Positions 14,427 through 24,478 of a stretch of 64,000 nt of DNA are shown here, in pieces. Position 1 is the stretch's first letter, and the number at the start of each line of letters is the position of its first letter. This stretch comes from Pectobacterium carotovorum. GTDB taxonomy: Bacteria > Pseudomonadota > Gammaproteobacteria > Enterobacterales > Enterobacteriaceae. The notes beneath the pieces are model-generated. The model had not been told where the DNA came from. It saw only the letters and a program-made list of their open reading frames with translations, and ran no database searches. A program made the position numbers and the translations under genes. The stretch lies in NCBI RefSeq assembly GCF_900129615.1, contig NZ_FQWI01000003.1, positions 124,001-188,000 on the forward strand. Reading direction: 5' to 3'.

Positions 14427-15170
14427 TTACACGCCGATATCTGCGCGCGTTGGCCCCTGAAAATGGATGGCGTTGATATGGCAACTGCGCGGCTGGACGA
14501 GCACGAAATGCATGGTTTCCCATATCGAGCGGGCGTTCAGCAGATGCTCGCCCATTTTTTCCCCGCTAGCGGGGTTGTCATCCAAGCCGGTAACCTCAAA
14601 ATCTGGCGGATAAAACCCCGTCACGCGGATATTTTCCTGTGCGACATGATGCGCCAGATTCTGGCTAAAACCGCTCATGCCGTGTTTGGCAGCGAAGAAT
14701 GCGGGGTGAGCGATAGAGTCGTGGAACTGCGGGAGGCCGCAGACGGAAACCATAGCCAGAATATCGGCACCTTGTGAACGACGTAAGCTCGGCAACAGTG
14801 CTTTGGTGAGCAGGATAGAACCGGTCAGGCCGGAGTTGACGGTGCTGACGATATCCGCATCGGTGTCTTCTTCCCCTAATCCGCCTTCCAGCCATTGTGC
14901 CGCGCTGAGCACCAGAATATCGACGGGCGTACTGTCTTCCAGCAACTGTGCGGAAAAGGCCTTAACCGAATCAGGACTGGCAATATCGCACTGATACGCG
15001 CGTGCCGTACCTCCCTCCTGATGAATGATGTCTACGCTGGCCTGTGCATCGGCCAGTTTGCGGGCGCAAAGATCGACCTTCACCCCTTCGCGAGCCAGCC
15101 AGACGGATACCGCTTGTCCAAAATCGCGGCCACCGCCAGTGACAATTGCACGCTTACCTTTCAGCATCAT
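14427..15170 (-). CDS. Short-chain dehydrogenase/reductase with Tyr-to-Phe change
   Basis: A 247-residue SDR from ATG 15170 (or 15167), behind AAGGGA. The nucleotide-binding motif is TGGGRDFGQ, followed by the acidic LCARK strand; NAG is seen as LVLSAAQW. The catalytic Ser is in MVSVCG, but the Y-x-x-x-K position reads F-F-A-A-K, so the usual Tyr seems to be Phe. It may have altered chemistry or be a non-catalytic relative. Substrate unknown. It follows the TetR-type gene by 76 bases in the same direction, so both are probably one operon. Confidence 0.8.
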   Translation of the reverse strand: MMLKGKRAIVTGGGRDFGQAVSVWLAREGVKVDLCARKLADAQASVDIIHQEGGTARAYQCDIASPDSVKAFSAQLLEDSTPVDILVLSAAQWLEGGLGEEDTDADIVSTVNSGLTGSILLTKALLPSLRRSQGADILAMVSVCGLPQFHDSIAHPAFFAAKHGMSGFSQNLAHHVAQENIRVTGFYPPDFEVTGLDDNPASGEKMGEHLLNARSIWETMHFVLVQPRSCHINAIHFQGPTRADIGV

Positions 15171-15246
15171 ATGTTCCCTTGGCAACGTGTGTTCTTCCGT
15201 TGCTGCGTATCCGGTAACAGGGCGGGACGCAGCATAAATGTGTTCG

Positions 15247-15876
15247 TTAGGTTTTCTGTGAAGTTGCCTGTGCGGCGTCTTCTTCCGCCTGCCGTAAAAT
15301 GGCTTTGGCGACCCACTGCGTGACATCCTGAATGCCGTCTTCTTCCAGATGCCAGATATCTTTCAGCACCAGAAAAACCTCTGAACCATAAATAAGCGAT
15401 AAGGCATAAATCACCCGCTGTTGTGCTTCCGGCGTGATTTTGCCTTCCAGCGGTTCGGTGGCAATCTTGAGCAGGCGTTTACGATTGCCGCGCGTCAGCG
15501 TGTCTGTATGCAGGCGATTGGAGCGGCGATCGGCCCATTGTTGCAGTGAAAGATGTAACGCTGCACGCAGCGCACCTTCATGCTCCAGCATTCTTGGGTA
15601 AGCAAAGTGCAGCAGTTCAGACACGCGTTCACTGGCGTCCGGCTGTGTCGGGTGCCACGCAAGAATCGGGCCAAGGCTTTCGCCGACAACGGCTGAGACT
15701 AACGCACTTTGCGTCGGAAAATAACGATAGGCTGTCGCGCGTGAAAGCTGAGCCGCAGCAGCAACATCGGTAATGGAAGGGAATATGCCTTGATCGAACA
15801 TATTCATGGCGGTATCAATTAATAAACGACGGGTTTTCGCCCGTGTTGATGTCAGTTTTTCATCCCGTTCAATCAC
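15247..15876 (-). CDS. TetR-family regulator
   Basis: A 209-residue regulator. The N-terminal helix-turn-helix spans about residues 12-58 (TRRLLIDTAMNMFDQG, then SITDVAAAAQLSRATAYRYFP); the remainder is an all-helical ligand-binding domain. It is divergent from the UPF0261/TIM-barrel operon. Two matching 16-base palindromes at 16010 and 16052 in the shared region are good candidates for its operators. Ligand unknown. Confidence 0.88.
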   Translation of the reverse strand: MIERDEKLTSTRAKTRRLLIDTAMNMFDQGIFPSITDVAAAAQLSRATAYRYFPTQSALVSAVVGESLGPILAWHPTQPDASERVSELLHFAYPRMLEHEGALRAALHLSLQQWADRRSNRLHTDTLTRGNRKRLLKIATEPLEGKITPEAQQRVIYALSLIYGSEVFLVLKDIWHLEEDGIQDVTQWVAKAILRQAEEDAAQATSQKT

Positions 15877-16009
15877 ATAGACCTCATTGAATTTTCGGGC
15901 CGGACGCTATCGGGCAGCACGGCGTTGTCGCCTGAACTATAGCAAATTGAGTGATTCTTGTGCCACGTCAAGCTTTCTTACTGTTAATGTAATGCCATAC
16001 ATAACATTT

Positions 16010-16025
16010 TGAGACTTTTGTCTCA
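16010..16025. promoter_or_regulatory. TetR operator candidate 1
   Basis: TGAGACTTTTGTCTCA is a perfect palindrome with 6-base arms and a 4-base centre. A second copy with one mismatch lies at 16052-16067, 42 bases (four helical turns) away. Both sit between the divergent TetR and UPF0261 genes. Confidence 0.6.
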
Positions 16026-16051
16026 TTTGGGTATTTAATGGTTTGTCTTTC

Positions 16052-16067
16052 TGATACTCAAGTCTCA
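16052..16067. promoter_or_regulatory. TetR operator candidate 2
   Basis: TGATACTCAAGTCTCA, read on the minus strand as TGAGACTTGAGTATCA, fits TGAGAC-N4-GTCTCA with one mismatch. It lies about 100 bases before the UPF0261 start. Confidence 0.55.
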
Positions 16068-16164
16068 ATATGGCGACAAATTAATCTTGTCTGTTTTTGT
16101 ATTATTGTAATTGTCATTTATATCAATCTGTTAATTGTTTCGCTAACGGTGGGAGGGATACCAA

Positions 16165-17388
16165 GTGGGAAGTGAAGTTGGCAGCGTTTATATTGCAAGT
16201 ACAGCTGATACTAAAGGAAAAGAACAGATTTACGTCCGCGATCTGATTGCCGCTACAGGCTTAAAAACGGTCACGGTCGATCTGTCAACGACACCGCCGT
16301 CAGCAGATACACAAGTGTCTGAGGTGACAGATATCAGCGCCGCAACGGTGGCATCGTACCATCCGCAGGGCGCATCGGCGGTGTTTTGCCATGACAGAGG
16401 TCAGGCGATTAGCGCCATGGCCGTTGCGTTTGAGCACTTTATGCTGTCCCGCGAGGATATTGCCGGGGTGCTGGGTCTCGGCGGCTCCGGCGGAACGGCA
16501 CTGATTACGCCCGCGATGCAGGCGTTACCGATTGGGATGCCGAAGCTGATGGTGTCGACGATGGCTTCCGGCGACATTTCTGGCTACATCGGTGCCAGCG
16601 ATATCAGCATGATGTATTCCGTTACCGATGTGGCGGGCCTGAACCGCATTTCTCGTCAGGTTCTCGGCAACGCTGCGCACCAGATTGCCGGTGCCGTGAA
16701 GTTTCATATTCAGGAGCATCATGACGATAAGCCCGCGATTGGCCTGACTATGTTTGGGGTTACGACGCCGTGCATTCAGGAAGCCAGCGCACTGCTGGAA
16801 GCGGAGTTTGACTGTCTGGTCTTTCACGCGACGGGCAGCGGTGGGAAAGCAATGGAAAAGCTGGTGGATAGCCATTTGCTCACTGGCGTGCTCGACCTCA
16901 CCACGACAGAGGTGTGCGATTTACTGTTTGATGGCGTGCTGGCCTGCGGGCCGGAACGGTTTGATGCGATAGCCAAGACGCAGGTGCCTTATGTGGCGTC
17001 CTGCGGTGCGCTGGACATGGTGAATTTTGGCGCGCCCGCCAGCGTGCCAGAGAAATACGCGCATCGCCTGTTCTACAACCACAACGCGCAGGTCACCCTG
17101 ATGCGGACCACAATAGATGAAAATATCGCGATGGCGCGCTGGATTGGGGAAAAGCTGAACCGCTGTGAAGGCGAGGTGCGCTTCCTGATCCCGGAAGGTG
17201 GCTTCTCCGCGCTGGATGCGCCGGATCAGGCATTCTGGCACCCGGAAGCACGTGACGCGTTTATCAGCACGTTGGAGAGCGTCGTGCAGCAAACGGCAAA
17301 ACGACAGATTATTCGTCTGCCTTTCCATATTAACGATCCTTTATTTGCCCAGGCCGCTGTCGATGCGTTTCGGGCGTTAGTGAAATAA
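16165..17388 (+). CDS. UPF0261 protein (Tm-1-like ATP-binding domain)
   Basis: A 407-residue cytoplasmic protein with a GTG start behind GGGAGGG. It carries the UPF0261 pattern: [13 protein letters not shown] at the N-terminus, [18 protein letters not shown], and [16 protein letters not shown]. This family equals the N-terminal ATP-binding half of the tomato virus-resistance protein Tm-1. The biochemical role in bacteria is not established. It is followed by a TIM-barrel gene 15 bases later, the partner of this family in a two-gene operon. Confidence 0.88.
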   Translation: MGSEVGSVYIASTADTKGKEQIYVRDLIAATGLKTVTVDLSTTPPSADTQVSEVTDISAATVASYHPQGASAVFCHDRGQAISAMAVAFEHFMLSREDIAGVLGLGGSGGTALITPAMQALPIGMPKLMVSTMASGDISGYIGASDISMMYSVTDVAGLNRISRQVLGNAAHQIAGAVKFHIQEHHDDKPAIGLTMFGVTTPCIQEASALLEAEFDCLVFHATGSGGKAMEKLVDSHLLTGVLDLTTTEVCDLLFDGVLACGPERFDAIAKTQVPYVASCGALDMVNFGAPASVPEKYAHRLFYNHNAQVTLMRTTIDENIAMARWIGEKLNRCEGEVRFLIPEGGFSALDAPDQAFWHPEARDAFISTLESVVQQTAKRQIIRLPFHINDPLFAQAAVDAFRALVK

Positions 17389-17403
17389 GAAGGGAGAAGC
17401 ACA

Positions 17404-18234
17404 ATGTCAGGCATGAATCGCCAGGAACTGCTGGCAAAATTCCGCGAAATGATCGCGCGTCGCGAGCCGATTATCGGCGGTGGTGCGGGAACGGGGCTTT
17501 CCGCGAAATGTGAAGAAGCGGGCGGCATCGATCTGATCGTGATTTACAACTCCGGACGCTATCGCATGGCGGGGAGAGGGTCGCTGGCTGGCCTGTTGGC
17601 TTACGGCAACGCGAATGAGATCGTCGTGGATATGGCGAAAGAAGTGCTGCCGGTTGTGAAGCACACGCCGGTGCTGGCAGGCGTAAACGGAACCGATCCT
17701 TTCTGTCAGTTTGATAAATTTCTGGATGACCTGAAAGCGCTGGGTTTCTCTGGCGTGCAGAACTTCCCAACCGTTGGACTGATTGACGGTAATTTCCGCG
17801 CCAATCTGGAAGAAACCGGAATGGGGTACGCGCTGGAAGTGGACATGATTCGTCTGGCGCACGAAAAAGACATGCTGACCACGCCTTACGTGTTCAGTGC
17901 GGCAGATGCGGTCGCGATGACGAAAGCGGGGGCGGATATTATTGTGCCGCACATGGGGTTAACCACCGGCGGCAACATTGGTGCGGAAACCGCGCTTAAT
18001 CTGGCGGATTGCGTTCCGTTGATTAATCACTGGGCAGATGAGGCGAAGTCCATCCGTAAGGATGTGATTGTGCTGTGCCACGGTGGACCGATTTCAACAC
18101 CGCAGGACGCACAGTTCATTATGGATCACTGCCCGCAGTGCGATGGTTTTTACGGTGCCAGCTCTATGGAGCGGCTGCCGACAGAAACCGCGTTAACGGC
18201 TACTACACAGCAATTCAAAAAAATTAAGCGTTAA
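17404..18234 (+). CDS. PEP hydrolase-like TIM-barrel protein (Tm-1 C-terminal half)
   Basis: A 276-residue protein with start [20 protein letters not shown] behind GGGAG. The motifs [48 protein letters not shown] and [13 protein letters not shown] are characteristic of the TIM-barrel family annotated as phosphoenolpyruvate hydrolase-like, which equals the C-terminal half of plant Tm-1. It forms an operon with the UPF0261 gene. Reaction not proven; both genes may act on a common metabolite sensed by the divergent TetR protein. Confidence 0.88.
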   Translation: MSGMNRQELLAKFREMIARREPIIGGGAGTGLSAKCEEAGGIDLIVIYNSGRYRMAGRGSLAGLLAYGNANEIVVDMAKEVLPVVKHTPVLAGVNGTDPFCQFDKFLDDLKALGFSGVQNFPTVGLIDGNFRANLEETGMGYALEVDMIRLAHEKDMLTTPYVFSAADAVAMTKAGADIIVPHMGLTTGGNIGAETALNLADCVPLINHWADEAKSIRKDVIVLCHGGPISTPQDAQFIMDHCPQCDGFYGASSMERLPTETALTATTQQFKKIKR

Positions 18235-18315
18235 CAGACTTTTTTGGCTCTATACCTAGCCGATGTCCTAAAGCAGGAAGAAGGCAGGTAAATTTTGCGC
18301 CAATATCAGGGAATG

Positions 18316-18342
18316 CGGCCAGCACATGCTGGCCGTAGTTTT
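18316..18342 (+). terminator. Intrinsic terminator of the UPF0261 operon
   Basis: CGGCCAGC-ACAT-GCTGGCCG is a perfect 8-bp stem followed by TAGTTTTTT. Confidence 0.85.
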
Positions 18343-18448
18343 TTGTGTCCTAAACAGAGGTACTAAATAGCGTTTTAGGTCGCACAGGGAAGAAAGCCAT
18401 TGTTATAACTGCTATTTTTCACAGTACAGAAACTTCGGAGAAATAGGT

Positions 18449-19492
18449 ATGACATGGCGCATCACGATAGGATTGATAACGAATTTACTACTCAGCTTTG
18501 CCGTTATGGCGGATGTTGGCATTGGGTTTCAACAAATAACGCTGGCTGATGAGGCCAATAATAGGCCGCTGGAAGCTGCCGTATTTTATCCGGTTTCATC
18601 ATCACAACAGACTGCGATAATCGGTGAGAATCCCGTATTTCCCGGTATCGCCGTAAGCAAAAATGCCGTGCCTGAATCCGGTGAATATCCCTTGATTGTG
18701 GTTTCACACGGCTATGGCGGGAGCTGGTTTAATCAACTCTGGCTGGCACAGGCGTTGGTCAAGCAAGGCTATATTGTTGCCGCGCCCAATCACCCAGGAA
18801 CGACCACTAAAGATATGCGGGTTGAGAAGGCTCAGGAGTTATGGCTACGGCCCAACGATATTAGCCGCGTTATTACCGCTTTACTCGCTGCCCCAGAAAA
18901 AACGGGGCGTGTTGATGCGCAGCGTATTGCCGCTGTTGGCCATTCGCTGGGGGGATGGACGGTATTGGAGTTAGCGGGCGGGCGTTTTAGCACGCAGCAA
19001 TTTGAGCGTGATTGTCTGACGCATGTTGGGCTGGCGTCCTGCAAAGCCTATGAAAAGATGCATATCGCAAAGAATGCGTCATTACGTGCGCAGCTTGATA
19101 AGCCATTGGCGGATCCGCGTATCAGTGCGGTGGTCTCGCTGGATATGGGGCTGGCGCGAGGGTTTACCGCGGAGAGTCTTGCGGCAATACACATTCCTGT
19201 TTTGATCGTTGCGGCGGGGTATCCTAATGAGGAACTGCCTGCCGAGCTGGAATCTCACGATTTGGCGCAGAAGCTGTCACCAGCGCATTCAGCTTATAAG
19301 GAAGTTGCCGATGCGACGCATTTTAGCTTCATGCAGATTTGTAAGCCGGGTGCCATTGAGATCATTAATGCCGAGAACCCAGGAGATGGCATGATTTGTC
19401 TTGATGGCGGCGCACGTTCGCGTGAGCAGATTCAGCAGGGCGTTGTGAAGGATATTAGCGATTTTCTTCAGGCGGCGTGGAGGAAGCCGTAG
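18449..19492 (+). CDS. Secreted alpha/beta hydrolase (dienelactone hydrolase-like)
   Basis: A 347-residue protein with a signal peptide (MTWRITIGLITNLLLSFAVMA, cleavage near residue 21). The core shows the nucleophile elbow GHSLGG (Ser about residue 166), the oxyanion strand LIVVSHGYGGSW, and a C-terminal His in ATHFSF. It belongs to the predicted dienelactone-hydrolase/PAF-acetylhydrolase-like group; substrate unknown. Its 3' end overlaps the 3' end of the convergent AraC-type gene by 38 bases. Confidence 0.8.
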   Translation: MTWRITIGLITNLLLSFAVMADVGIGFQQITLADEANNRPLEAAVFYPVSSSQQTAIIGENPVFPGIAVSKNAVPESGEYPLIVVSHGYGGSWFNQLWLAQALVKQGYIVAAPNHPGTTTKDMRVEKAQELWLRPNDISRVITALLAAPEKTGRVDAQRIAAVGHSLGGWTVLELAGGRFSTQQFERDCLTHVGLASCKAYEKMHIAKNASLRAQLDKPLADPRISAVVSLDMGLARGFTAESLAAIHIPVLIVAAGYPNEELPAELESHDLAQKLSPAHSAYKEVADATHFSFMQICKPGAIEIINAENPGDGMICLDGGARSREQIQQGVVKDISDFLQAAWRKP

Positions 19493-20537
19493 CCTGTGCC
19501 CGAAGTGGGTGCTGACTACGCCAGACGCTGGGGCTCATCCCCGTGAGTCGCAAAAACTCGCGGTTGAAGTTTGATTTAGTCTGAAACCCGCTTTCCAGCA
19601 TGATATCCGTGATTCGTGCATCCGTTTGGCTGAGGAGGCGTTTAGCCTCCTCAATTCGGTATTCGTTCATCACCTGAGAGAAATTACGACCGTGCACGCG
19701 GTTGATGGTTTCGGATAGGCGTCTTAGCGGTATTCCCATGCGCCGGCTCAGGCGCTGAAGCGTCATGCTGGGGTCGGTGTATAACGCATGAGTGCGAATG
19801 AAGTCATCTAACGTTTTCGCCAGTTGGTGTTCATCATCGGTAGCAGGTAGCGTTTCCGGCTTCTGGTCGTGTGTAATGCTAAGCTCAGCCTGCGGGTGTT
19901 GTGCAGAGTACGTGACGATAAGCAGGGTCAATATCGCCAGCATGATGATGTGGAATACGGTGATGATGGTCGCTGCGCTATTGCCGCTGTAGAAGGCGAT
20001 ATCCAGTGCGATGACGATATCGATAGCGCCGGAGATAAGCACATACAGCCCGGCGATAAACGGCGCGCTTTTCCACAGGGGAGAGGGCGTTTGACGATGG
20101 CGAGCGCTGTAAACCAGCATTGCCCCATAGCCGAAGTAAATACTCACCAGCATCAGATCGATGAGTGGAACGGTTGTTCTGCTCTGGACGGCACTTGCGC
20201 CAAGGATGAGTAAGGGTGGTAACAGATGCTGGAGAGATCGTCGACGTCGACGGTTTAAGGCATCAGAGACCTTTTCTCCATAGAGGAACAGGCAAAGCCA
20301 TAACAGTGGCGGAATGGATGCGGCAATGGCAGGTTGGATAAATGAGGGTAAGGCAACATGGCCGCCCCAGCGTAACGCTACCACTGTCAGAGCAAGACAG
20401 CTCACGCCGATGAGTATCGCCTCTGCTTTGGTATTACGCCTTTTAGTCTCTTTATTTTGAATAGCCAGAAACTGGATGCGAAAAAACAAAATAACCAGCA
20501 GAAGTGCAGTAATAAACGGTAAGGGAATCGCGGTCAT
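19455..20537 (-). CDS. Membrane-anchored AraC-family regulator
   Basis: A 360-residue protein. The first 215 residues hold about seven hydrophobic segments; the last 110 are an AraC-type DNA-binding domain with two helix-turn-helix units (MTLQRLSRRMGIPLRRLSET and ITDIMLESGFQTKSNFNREF). A regulator built this way would sense a signal in the membrane. The closest gene is the convergent hydrolase, a possible but unproven target. Confidence 0.85.
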   Translation of the reverse strand: MTAIPLPFITALLLVILFFRIQFLAIQNKETKRRNTKAEAILIGVSCLALTVVALRWGGHVALPSFIQPAIAASIPPLLWLCLFLYGEKVSDALNRRRRRSLQHLLPPLLILGASAVQSRTTVPLIDLMLVSIYFGYGAMLVYSARHRQTPSPLWKSAPFIAGLYVLISGAIDIVIALDIAFYSGNSAATIITVFHIIMLAILTLLIVTYSAQHPQAELSITHDQKPETLPATDDEHQLAKTLDDFIRTHALYTDPSMTLQRLSRRMGIPLRRLSETINRVHGRNFSQVMNEYRIEEAKRLLSQTDARITDIMLESGFQTKSNFNREFLRLTGMSPSVWRSQHPLRAQATASSTPPEENR

Positions 20538-20580
20538 CGTGTTTATCAGAAACGCTTTTTAGCAATCTATCCTGATGAAA

Positions 20581-20611
20581 CCGCGCTACCGGAATAAACC
20601 CGGTAGCGCGG
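20581..20611 (-). terminator. Terminator of mltC
   Basis: CCGCGCTACCGG pairs perfectly with CCGGTAGCGCGG over 12 bases with a 7-base loop. On the minus strand it follows the mltC stop by 20 bases and is trailed by TTTCATC. Confidence 0.7.
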
Positions 20612-20631
20612 CGTTCTGTGGTGCGCGTGAA

Positions 20632-21705
20632 TTAGCGGCGATAATTTTTCTGCGCCGTGTTCACTTTGTACAGATAGCGGCGTGATTCGCCAGACGGGTG
20701 CTTCGTCGTCAGCGTCTGGTAGACATCGCCCGGTGACATGTTGTTGATAATGCCCACGGCGCGATCGCGATCGCTGGAGAAGACGCGTAACACGCTGCCT
20801 GCGCCACCGTTATACGCGGTGATGACGGCGTAGCGTTTCGACGTCGGGTTTTCAATACCGGCCAGATAGCTGTTCTTCAGGATCGACAGGTAGGCGGTAC
20901 CCGCGTCGATGTTTTGTTCTGGATCGAACAGATAGCTGCGGCTTGGCTGTCCCCATTTCCCTTTCATCTTGAAGACATCGCGTCCTGCGCTGTGCTGCAC
21001 CACCTGCATCAGGCCCAGCGCATCGGAACGGCTGACGGCGTAAGGGTTGAAGCTGGACTCTGTCTGCATAATCGCCAGAATCAGCGACTCTTCAATGCCG
21101 TAACGCTCGGAAGCCTTACGCACCAGCGGCAGGTATTTGTGTGCACGCTTGTCCAGATGGTTAGGGACGAGCTGGATCGTGACCGACCAGATCACATGCA
21201 GGCCGGAGGTGCGTTTTTGCAGACGGTTCTGGAGCAGATAATCGGCGAAGCTGGCGGCTCGGCCTTCCCAGCGGATCGGCTGTCCTGTGTTATCCAGCAC
21301 CTGTCCATACAGCAGCGGCTCGCGGCTGATTTGAATATCGTTAGCGTCGGAATACAGGTCGGTGTTACTGGCGTCATCGCCCATCAGCAGGGTCGTGATA
21401 ATCGCCTGGCGCAGACTGGCAACGGAGTTGGTTGCCGAAATGGTTTCGATAGTGATTGAACCGGCATCAAAGTTGATGTGGCTACGCGTCTGATATTGAT
21501 CGGTGTATTTGACGTAGTCTTTTGGGCCAGCGATCAGAACTTCATTCATCCCCCAGATATTTTCGATGTTGTGAGCAAATTGCCCCATCAAAATATCGAA
21601 GGCGTTGGTATCCTTGAGAAACTCTTCGTTGTCGGCATTCCCTTTGTTTCCCGAACAGGAAACCAGCAGTGGTGCAATCACCAGCAGCGCTAACATTTTC
21701 TTCAT
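20632..21705 (-). CDS. mltC: Membrane-bound lytic murein transglycosylase C
   Basis: A 357-residue lipoprotein, starting [20 protein letters not shown]; the lipobox LVSC puts the lipidated Cys at residue 16. A longer in-frame extension upstream lacks sense. The C-terminal lysozyme-like SLT domain has the catalytic Glu in [14 protein letters not shown] and the family motifs ALGLMQV and ITAYNGGAG. It cleaves peptidoglycan glycan strands at the outer membrane, giving anhydromuropeptides. Order mutY-yggX-mltC matches E. coli. Confidence 0.95.
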   Translation of the reverse strand: MKKMLALLVIAPLLVSCSGNKGNADNEEFLKDTNAFDILMGQFAHNIENIWGMNEVLIAGPKDYVKYTDQYQTRSHINFDAGSITIETISATNSVASLRQAIITTLLMGDDASNTDLYSDANDIQISREPLLYGQVLDNTGQPIRWEGRAASFADYLLQNRLQKRTSGLHVIWSVTIQLVPNHLDKRAHKYLPLVRKASERYGIEESLILAIMQTESSFNPYAVSRSDALGLMQVVQHSAGRDVFKMKGKWGQPSRSYLFDPEQNIDAGTAYLSILKNSYLAGIENPTSKRYAVITAYNGGAGSVLRVFSSDRDRAVGIINNMSPGDVYQTLTTKHPSGESRRYLYKVNTAQKNYRR

Positions 21706-21757
21706 ATAACAAGCCGTGTCGGAATGGGGACGTAAGCGGGCCCGAAAGCCCGCAATC

Positions 21758-22030
21758 TCAGTGGCTCGGAGGCGTATAGCCTTCGATGTGTACGTCCTTC
21801 CCTTCAAACAGGAACTTGATCATTTCCTGTTCCAGCAGCTTACGGTCGTCAACATTCATCATGCTGAGCTTTTTCTCGTTGATCAGCATGGTTTGCTTGG
21901 TTTGCCATTGCGCCCAGGCTTCTTTAGAAATTTCGTTATAGATGCGCTTGCCCAGATCGCCGGGATAGAGCTGGAAATCCTGCCCTTCGGCGTCGCGTTG
22001 TAAAAAAGTACAAAAAATCGTTCTGCTCAT
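21758..22030 (-). CDS. yggX: Oxidative damage protection / iron-trafficking protein YggX
   Basis: A 90-residue protein beginning [20 protein letters not shown], with the single conserved Cys near the N-terminus. It matches YggX in full length. Known to protect Fe-S clusters against oxidants, and in E. coli is SoxRS-controlled. Its start overlaps the mutY stop by 4 bases (ATGA), so it is coupled to the Fe-S enzyme MutY. Confidence 0.96.
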   Translation of the reverse strand: MSRTIFCTFLQRDAEGQDFQLYPGDLGKRIYNEISKEAWAQWQTKQTMLINEKKLSMMNVDDRKLLEQEMIKFLFEGKDVHIEGYTPPSH

Positions 22031-23130
22031 GCTTCTTCCTCATCAATTGCGCAGGCATTCAAACGTGTTGACTGCGGGTGAGCCAACTCCCTCAGCAGGC
22101 GTTCTACCGGGGCGGCCAGTCCGACAGACGGCGGCTGCGCTAAGTTATACCAGAGACCTGCACCGTCATCCATGCAGGACCTGTTTTGTGAGCGATCGGT
22201 CTGCGATACGTCCAGCCAGAGCGGAACGATATCCAGATGAAAATGGCTGAATGTGTGGCGGAACGCGACAAGCTGTTGCAATCCATCAGGATTCAGACCA
22301 CGTTGTTGCATCCAGAGTTCCAATTCCCGACGTTCGCTGAACTGTGGGAAGCAAAATAGCCCGCCCCACAGGCCCACGGCGGGGCGCTGTTGCAGCCAGA
22401 CTTGAGAACCCTGTTGCATCAGCAGGAACCAACCAGTTTTCTCTGGCAGCGTCTGCTTCGGTTTCTTGCCGGGGTATTGCGCCCAACTGTGGTTGGCGTA
22501 GGCAATGCAGCCGGTGCTCAGCGGGCACAGCTCGCACTTGGGGCGGCTGCGGGTGCAGACTATCGCACCGAGATCCATCATCGCCTGATTAAACTGGCTG
22601 ACGCCCTCGGCTGGTGTGACGTCTTCACTCCGCGCCCACAGTTTCTTTTCGACCTCTTTCTTGCCCGGCCAGCCGTCAACGGCGTAGCAGCGTGCCAGCA
22701 CGCGCTTCACATTACCGTCGAGAATCGGGTAATGCTGGCCGAGAGCGAGCGACAGCACCGCGCCGGCGGTGGAACGCCCTACGCCCGGCAACGCCGCGAC
22801 TTCATCAAAGGTGGTGGGGAATTCGCCGCCGTGACGTGACACAATCGTCTGTGCCGCTTTGTGTAGATTACGCGCACGGGCGTAGTAGCCCAGCCCGGTC
22901 CATAAGTGGAGCACTTCATCCAGCGGTGCTGCCGCCAGTGCACTGACGTTCGGAAAGCGTTCCATAAAGCGTTGGAAATAGGGGATAACCGTGGTGACCT
23001 GCGTTTGTTGCAACATCACTTCGGATAGCCATACTTTATAGGGAGTTTTCTCAAGCTGCCACGGCAGGGTTTTGCGGCCATAGCGTTGGTACCAGTCCAG
23101 CACCTGATGGGCGAACTGTTGCGCTTGCAT
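22027..23130 (-). CDS. mutY: Adenine DNA glycosylase
   Basis: A 367-residue enzyme that removes adenine mispaired with 8-oxoguanine. Visible are the catalytic Glu in [11 protein letters not shown], the helix-hairpin-helix [14 protein letters not shown], the catalytic Asp in [11 protein letters not shown], and the 4Fe-4S ligands C-X6-C-X2-C-X5-C ([17 protein letters not shown]). A C-terminal MutT-like domain follows. ATG 23130 fits the E. coli start; an ATG directly upstream (23133) is equivalent. Confidence 0.96.
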   Translation of the reverse strand: MQAQQFAHQVLDWYQRYGRKTLPWQLEKTPYKVWLSEVMLQQTQVTTVIPYFQRFMERFPNVSALAAAPLDEVLHLWTGLGYYARARNLHKAAQTIVSRHGGEFPTTFDEVAALPGVGRSTAGAVLSLALGQHYPILDGNVKRVLARCYAVDGWPGKKEVEKKLWARSEDVTPAEGVSQFNQAMMDLGAIVCTRSRPKCELCPLSTGCIAYANHSWAQYPGKKPKQTLPEKTGWFLLMQQGSQVWLQQRPAVGLWGGLFCFPQFSERRELELWMQQRGLNPDGLQQLVAFRHTFSHFHLDIVPLWLDVSQTDRSQNRSCMDDGAGLWYNLAQPPSVGLAAPVERLLRELAHPQSTRLNACAIDEEEA

Positions 23131-23298
23131 CATAAAATGGGGTCACTATCCGGCAGGTAAAAAGTTTGATAGCGATTCCAGCACAGAGTGAATGTGCTGT
23201 AAACCGGAACTTTCCGAGGCAGTGGGCTTGCTAAACCACGGTATCCTTGCATAATGCGCGTTTCATTAACGAAATCGGACAGCAAGTAAGCACTCTTT

Positions 23299-24018
23299 AT
23301 GATTAACAACGTCATTTCACCGGAATTTGATGAAAATGGGCGCCCGATGCGCCGTATCCGCAGTTTTGTCCGCCGTCAGGGGCGCTTGACCAACGGGCAA
23401 CAGCTGGCGTTGGATAACTACTGGCCGGTGATGGGCGTGGAATATCAGACCGAGCTGGTCGATTTTAACGCGCTATTTGGTCGTGACGCGCCCGTGGTGC
23501 TGGAGATCGGTTTTGGGATGGGCGCATCGCTGGTGACGATGGCGGCACAGCATCCCGAGCAGAATTTCCTCGGTATCGAAGTTCACCTGCCGGGCGTGGG
23601 CGCGTGTCTCGCTGCCGCACAGGAGGCGGGAATCAGCAATCTGCGCGTGATGTGTCACGATGCGATCGAAGTGCTGATGAATATGATCCCGGATGGCTCA
23701 CTGTCTATGGTTCAACTCTTCTTCCCCGATCCGTGGCACAAAGCCCGCCATAATAAACGCCGTATCGTTCAGGTGCCTTTCGTCCAACTGGTACAGAGTA
23801 AACTGAAAGTCGGCGGCGTGTTCCACATGGCAACAGACTGGGAACCTTATGCGCAACATATGCTCGAAGTGATGACCTCTGTCACCGAGTACCGTAATCT
23901 TTCCAATAATAATGAGTACGTTGAGCGGCCGGAGTCCCGTCCGCTGACGAAATTTGAAGCACGCGGCCAGCGTTTGGGGCATGGCGTGTGGGATCTGATG
24001 TTTGAGAGGATAAAATAA
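23299..24018 (+). CDS. trmB: tRNA (guanine-N7)-methyltransferase
   Basis: A 239-residue class I SAM methyltransferase making m7G46 in tRNA. It shows the SAM motif [12 protein letters not shown], the acidic GIEVH and the family signature [15 protein letters not shown], and ends as in E. coli. Divergent from mutY. yggL follows after one base. Confidence 0.96.
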   Translation: MINNVISPEFDENGRPMRRIRSFVRRQGRLTNGQQLALDNYWPVMGVEYQTELVDFNALFGRDAPVVLEIGFGMGASLVTMAAQHPEQNFLGIEVHLPGVGACLAAAQEAGISNLRVMCHDAIEVLMNMIPDGSLSMVQLFFPDPWHKARHNKRRIVQVPFVQLVQSKLKVGGVFHMATDWEPYAQHMLEVMTSVTEYRNLSNNNEYVERPESRPLTKFEARGQRLGHGVWDLMFERIK

Positions 24019-24019
24019 A

Positions 24020-24364
24020 ATGGCACAAGCTCGTAGCCGTCGTTTACGTAAAAAACTTCACATTGATGAGTTTCAGGAATTAGGTTTTTCTGTCAGCTTC
24101 CGCTTTCCAGAAGGCACTAGCGTCGAAGATATCGATAAGCTGATGGATAAGTTCGTTGACGACGTCATTGAACCACAAGGACTGGCATTCGAAGGCAGCG
24201 GTTATCTGCTCTGGGAAGGCTTGATCTGTCTGCAAAAAATCGGTCACTGCACCGAAGAGCATCGCCAACTGGTTAGCCGCTGGTTGGAAGAGCAGAAACT
24301 GACGGACGTGAAAGTCAGCAACCTGTTCGATATCTGGTGGGATCTGCCAGAACACCTGCTGTAA
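24020..24364 (+). CDS. yggL: DUF469 protein YggL
   Basis: A 114-residue protein beginning MAQARSRRLRKKLHIDEFQE and ending FDIWWDLPEHLL, a full-length match to YggL (50S-associated, late assembly role reported in E. coli). It follows trmB in the same operon with one base between stop and start. Confidence 0.93.
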   Translation: MAQARSRRLRKKLHIDEFQELGFSVSFRFPEGTSVEDIDKLMDKFVDDVIEPQGLAFEGSGYLLWEGLICLQKIGHCTEEHRQLVSRWLEEQKLTDVKVSNLFDIWWDLPEHLL

Positions 24365-24478
24365 TCCTTGGTCTTATCAAGGCATGCCTGAGCTGATTTT
24401 GGCTCAGGCGTTATCCGCCTCATCAAAGGGCGGATTGCCGCTCTCCCGCCACTGCCGTTGTTTTCTTCAGGAGAAAAT

